This document shows positions 63,616-64,000 of a stretch of 64,000 bases of DNA, one piece after another; position 1 is the first letter of the stretch; each line of letters starts with the position of its first letter. The DNA lies in the IMG/VR virus record IMGVR_UViG_3300008117_000011, positions 62,001 to 126,000 of that record, one strand, 5' to 3'. Made by a program: the position numbers and the translations under genes. The DNA comes from a virus. The notes beneath the pieces are model-generated. The model did not search any database. It was not told the DNA's origin and worked only from the letters and a program-made list of their open reading frames with translations.

Positions 63616-64000
63616 TTAGTTATTTAAATTCTCAAGAGCCGATATTCTATTTTTTAACTCATCTATTACTACTTGTTGTTCTTTTATAGCTTCAACAAGT
63701 AATGGTATCATAGCGTCAGTATGAACACCTTTGTACTGATCAACTTTATTTGTAAATGATAATCTAGGTTCAACAGATTCAACTTGTTGTGCGATAAATC
63801 CAAATCTTTCATCATTTCCACCAGCTTTTCTATCTTTCCATTGATATGTAACACCACTTAGTTGTAATATTGTATCTAAACCACCAGTTATTGGTTTTAT
63901 ATTTTCTTTTAGTCTTTCATCTGATGTATTTGTTGTTAACTTACCTGTTGCATCTATTCTAATGTCATTAACAAAAGCTGAAGTACCCACACTTCTTAAT
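63616..64000 (-). CDS. Fibre/tailspike C-terminal part with Peptidase_S74 chaperone
   Basis: The visible C-terminal 128 residues are the intramolecular chaperone: TSDERLKENIKPITGGLD (catalytic Ser just before DERLK), YQWKDRKAG, RFGFIAQQVESVEP, and a C-terminal coiled coil. It trims itself from a trimeric fibre after folding. The upstream part lies beyond the window. The frame is open through the edge, so the apparent GTG at 63990 is not the real start. Confidence 0.92.
   Translation of the reverse strand, partial: LRSVGTSAFVNDIRIDATGKLTTNTSDERLKENIKPITGGLDTILQLSGVTYQWKDRKAGGNDERFGFIAQQVESVEPRLSFTNKVDQYKGVHTDAMIPLLVEAIKEQQVVIDELKNRISALENLNN

Noticed and set aside
1-64000. Integrase, attachment site or lysogeny module
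   Set aside because: No integrase, repressor or excisionase was found in this window; the phage appears lytic from what can be seen.

Overview
The window is a 64 kb piece of a large, AT-rich double-stranded DNA tailed phage (Caudoviricetes), very probably one that infects a member of the Bacteroidota such as a flavobacterium. Phage identity rests on the mixture of a T4-type recombination nuclease pair (gp46/gp47, SbcC/SbcD-like), a DnaG-type primase with TOPRIM domain, a RecB-like exonuclease, a RuvC-like resolvase, phage thymidylate synthase, a free-standing homing endonuclease, amidase and spanin-like lysis genes, and fibre-type proteins ending in a Peptidase_S74 chaperone. The host assignment is inference from three signs: several promoters match the Bacteroidota consensus TTTG-N19-TAnnTTTG, most genes lack a Shine-Dalgarno sequence, and the phage carries an RpoD-like sigma factor, a histone-H1-like protein and SprB-type adhesin repeats of kinds common in that phylum. 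The genome continues past both ends: a response regulator is cut at position 1 and a fibre gene at 64000.

Layout. 1-2.2 kb: a two-component system (sensor kinase and response regulator). 2.2-2.8 kb: an L,D-transpeptidase-like enzyme. 2.8-25.1 kb: a dense minus-strand accessory region of mostly small, overlapping, unrecognised genes, with thyA and a GIY-YIG endonuclease beside it, a short UvrC, an Rnl5-type RNA ligase, two HAD phosphatases, a PD-(D/E)XK nuclease and a HExxH protease. 25.2-31.4 kb: lipoprotein, Nudix, DUF192 and several acidic proteins in both directions. 31.4-37.7 kb: glutaredoxin, thioredoxin, an LRR protein, DnaJ and a histone-H1-like protein. 37.7-44 kb: probable virion and lysis genes. 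44-48.1 kb: a candidate small RNA, three tandem cytosine-C5 methyltransferases and the sigma factor. 48.1-56.1 kb: recombination and replication genes. 56.1-64 kb: proline/threonine-rich fibre or appendage proteins, RuvC, a glycosyltransferase and an S74 chaperone domain.

Two classes of promoter candidate are visible. Six sites resemble host housekeeping promoters; one of these begins the operon that contains the phage sigma factor. A second motif, ATATTTAT(A/T)A, lies just ahead of at least 13 genes, mainly virion, lysis and signalling genes, and is a candidate late or middle signal.

The most notable items are: the phage two-component system; a WCT domain of unknown function present in three large proteins, one joined to leucine-rich repeats; three adjacent C5 methyltransferases with different target-recognition regions; an independently transcribed candidate RNA with promoter and terminator; repeated gene-boundary sequences that suggest modular shuffling of small genes; and SprB-like repeats in a phage appendage protein beside a glycosyltransferase. 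Functional names are based on motifs read by eye; no database search was run.
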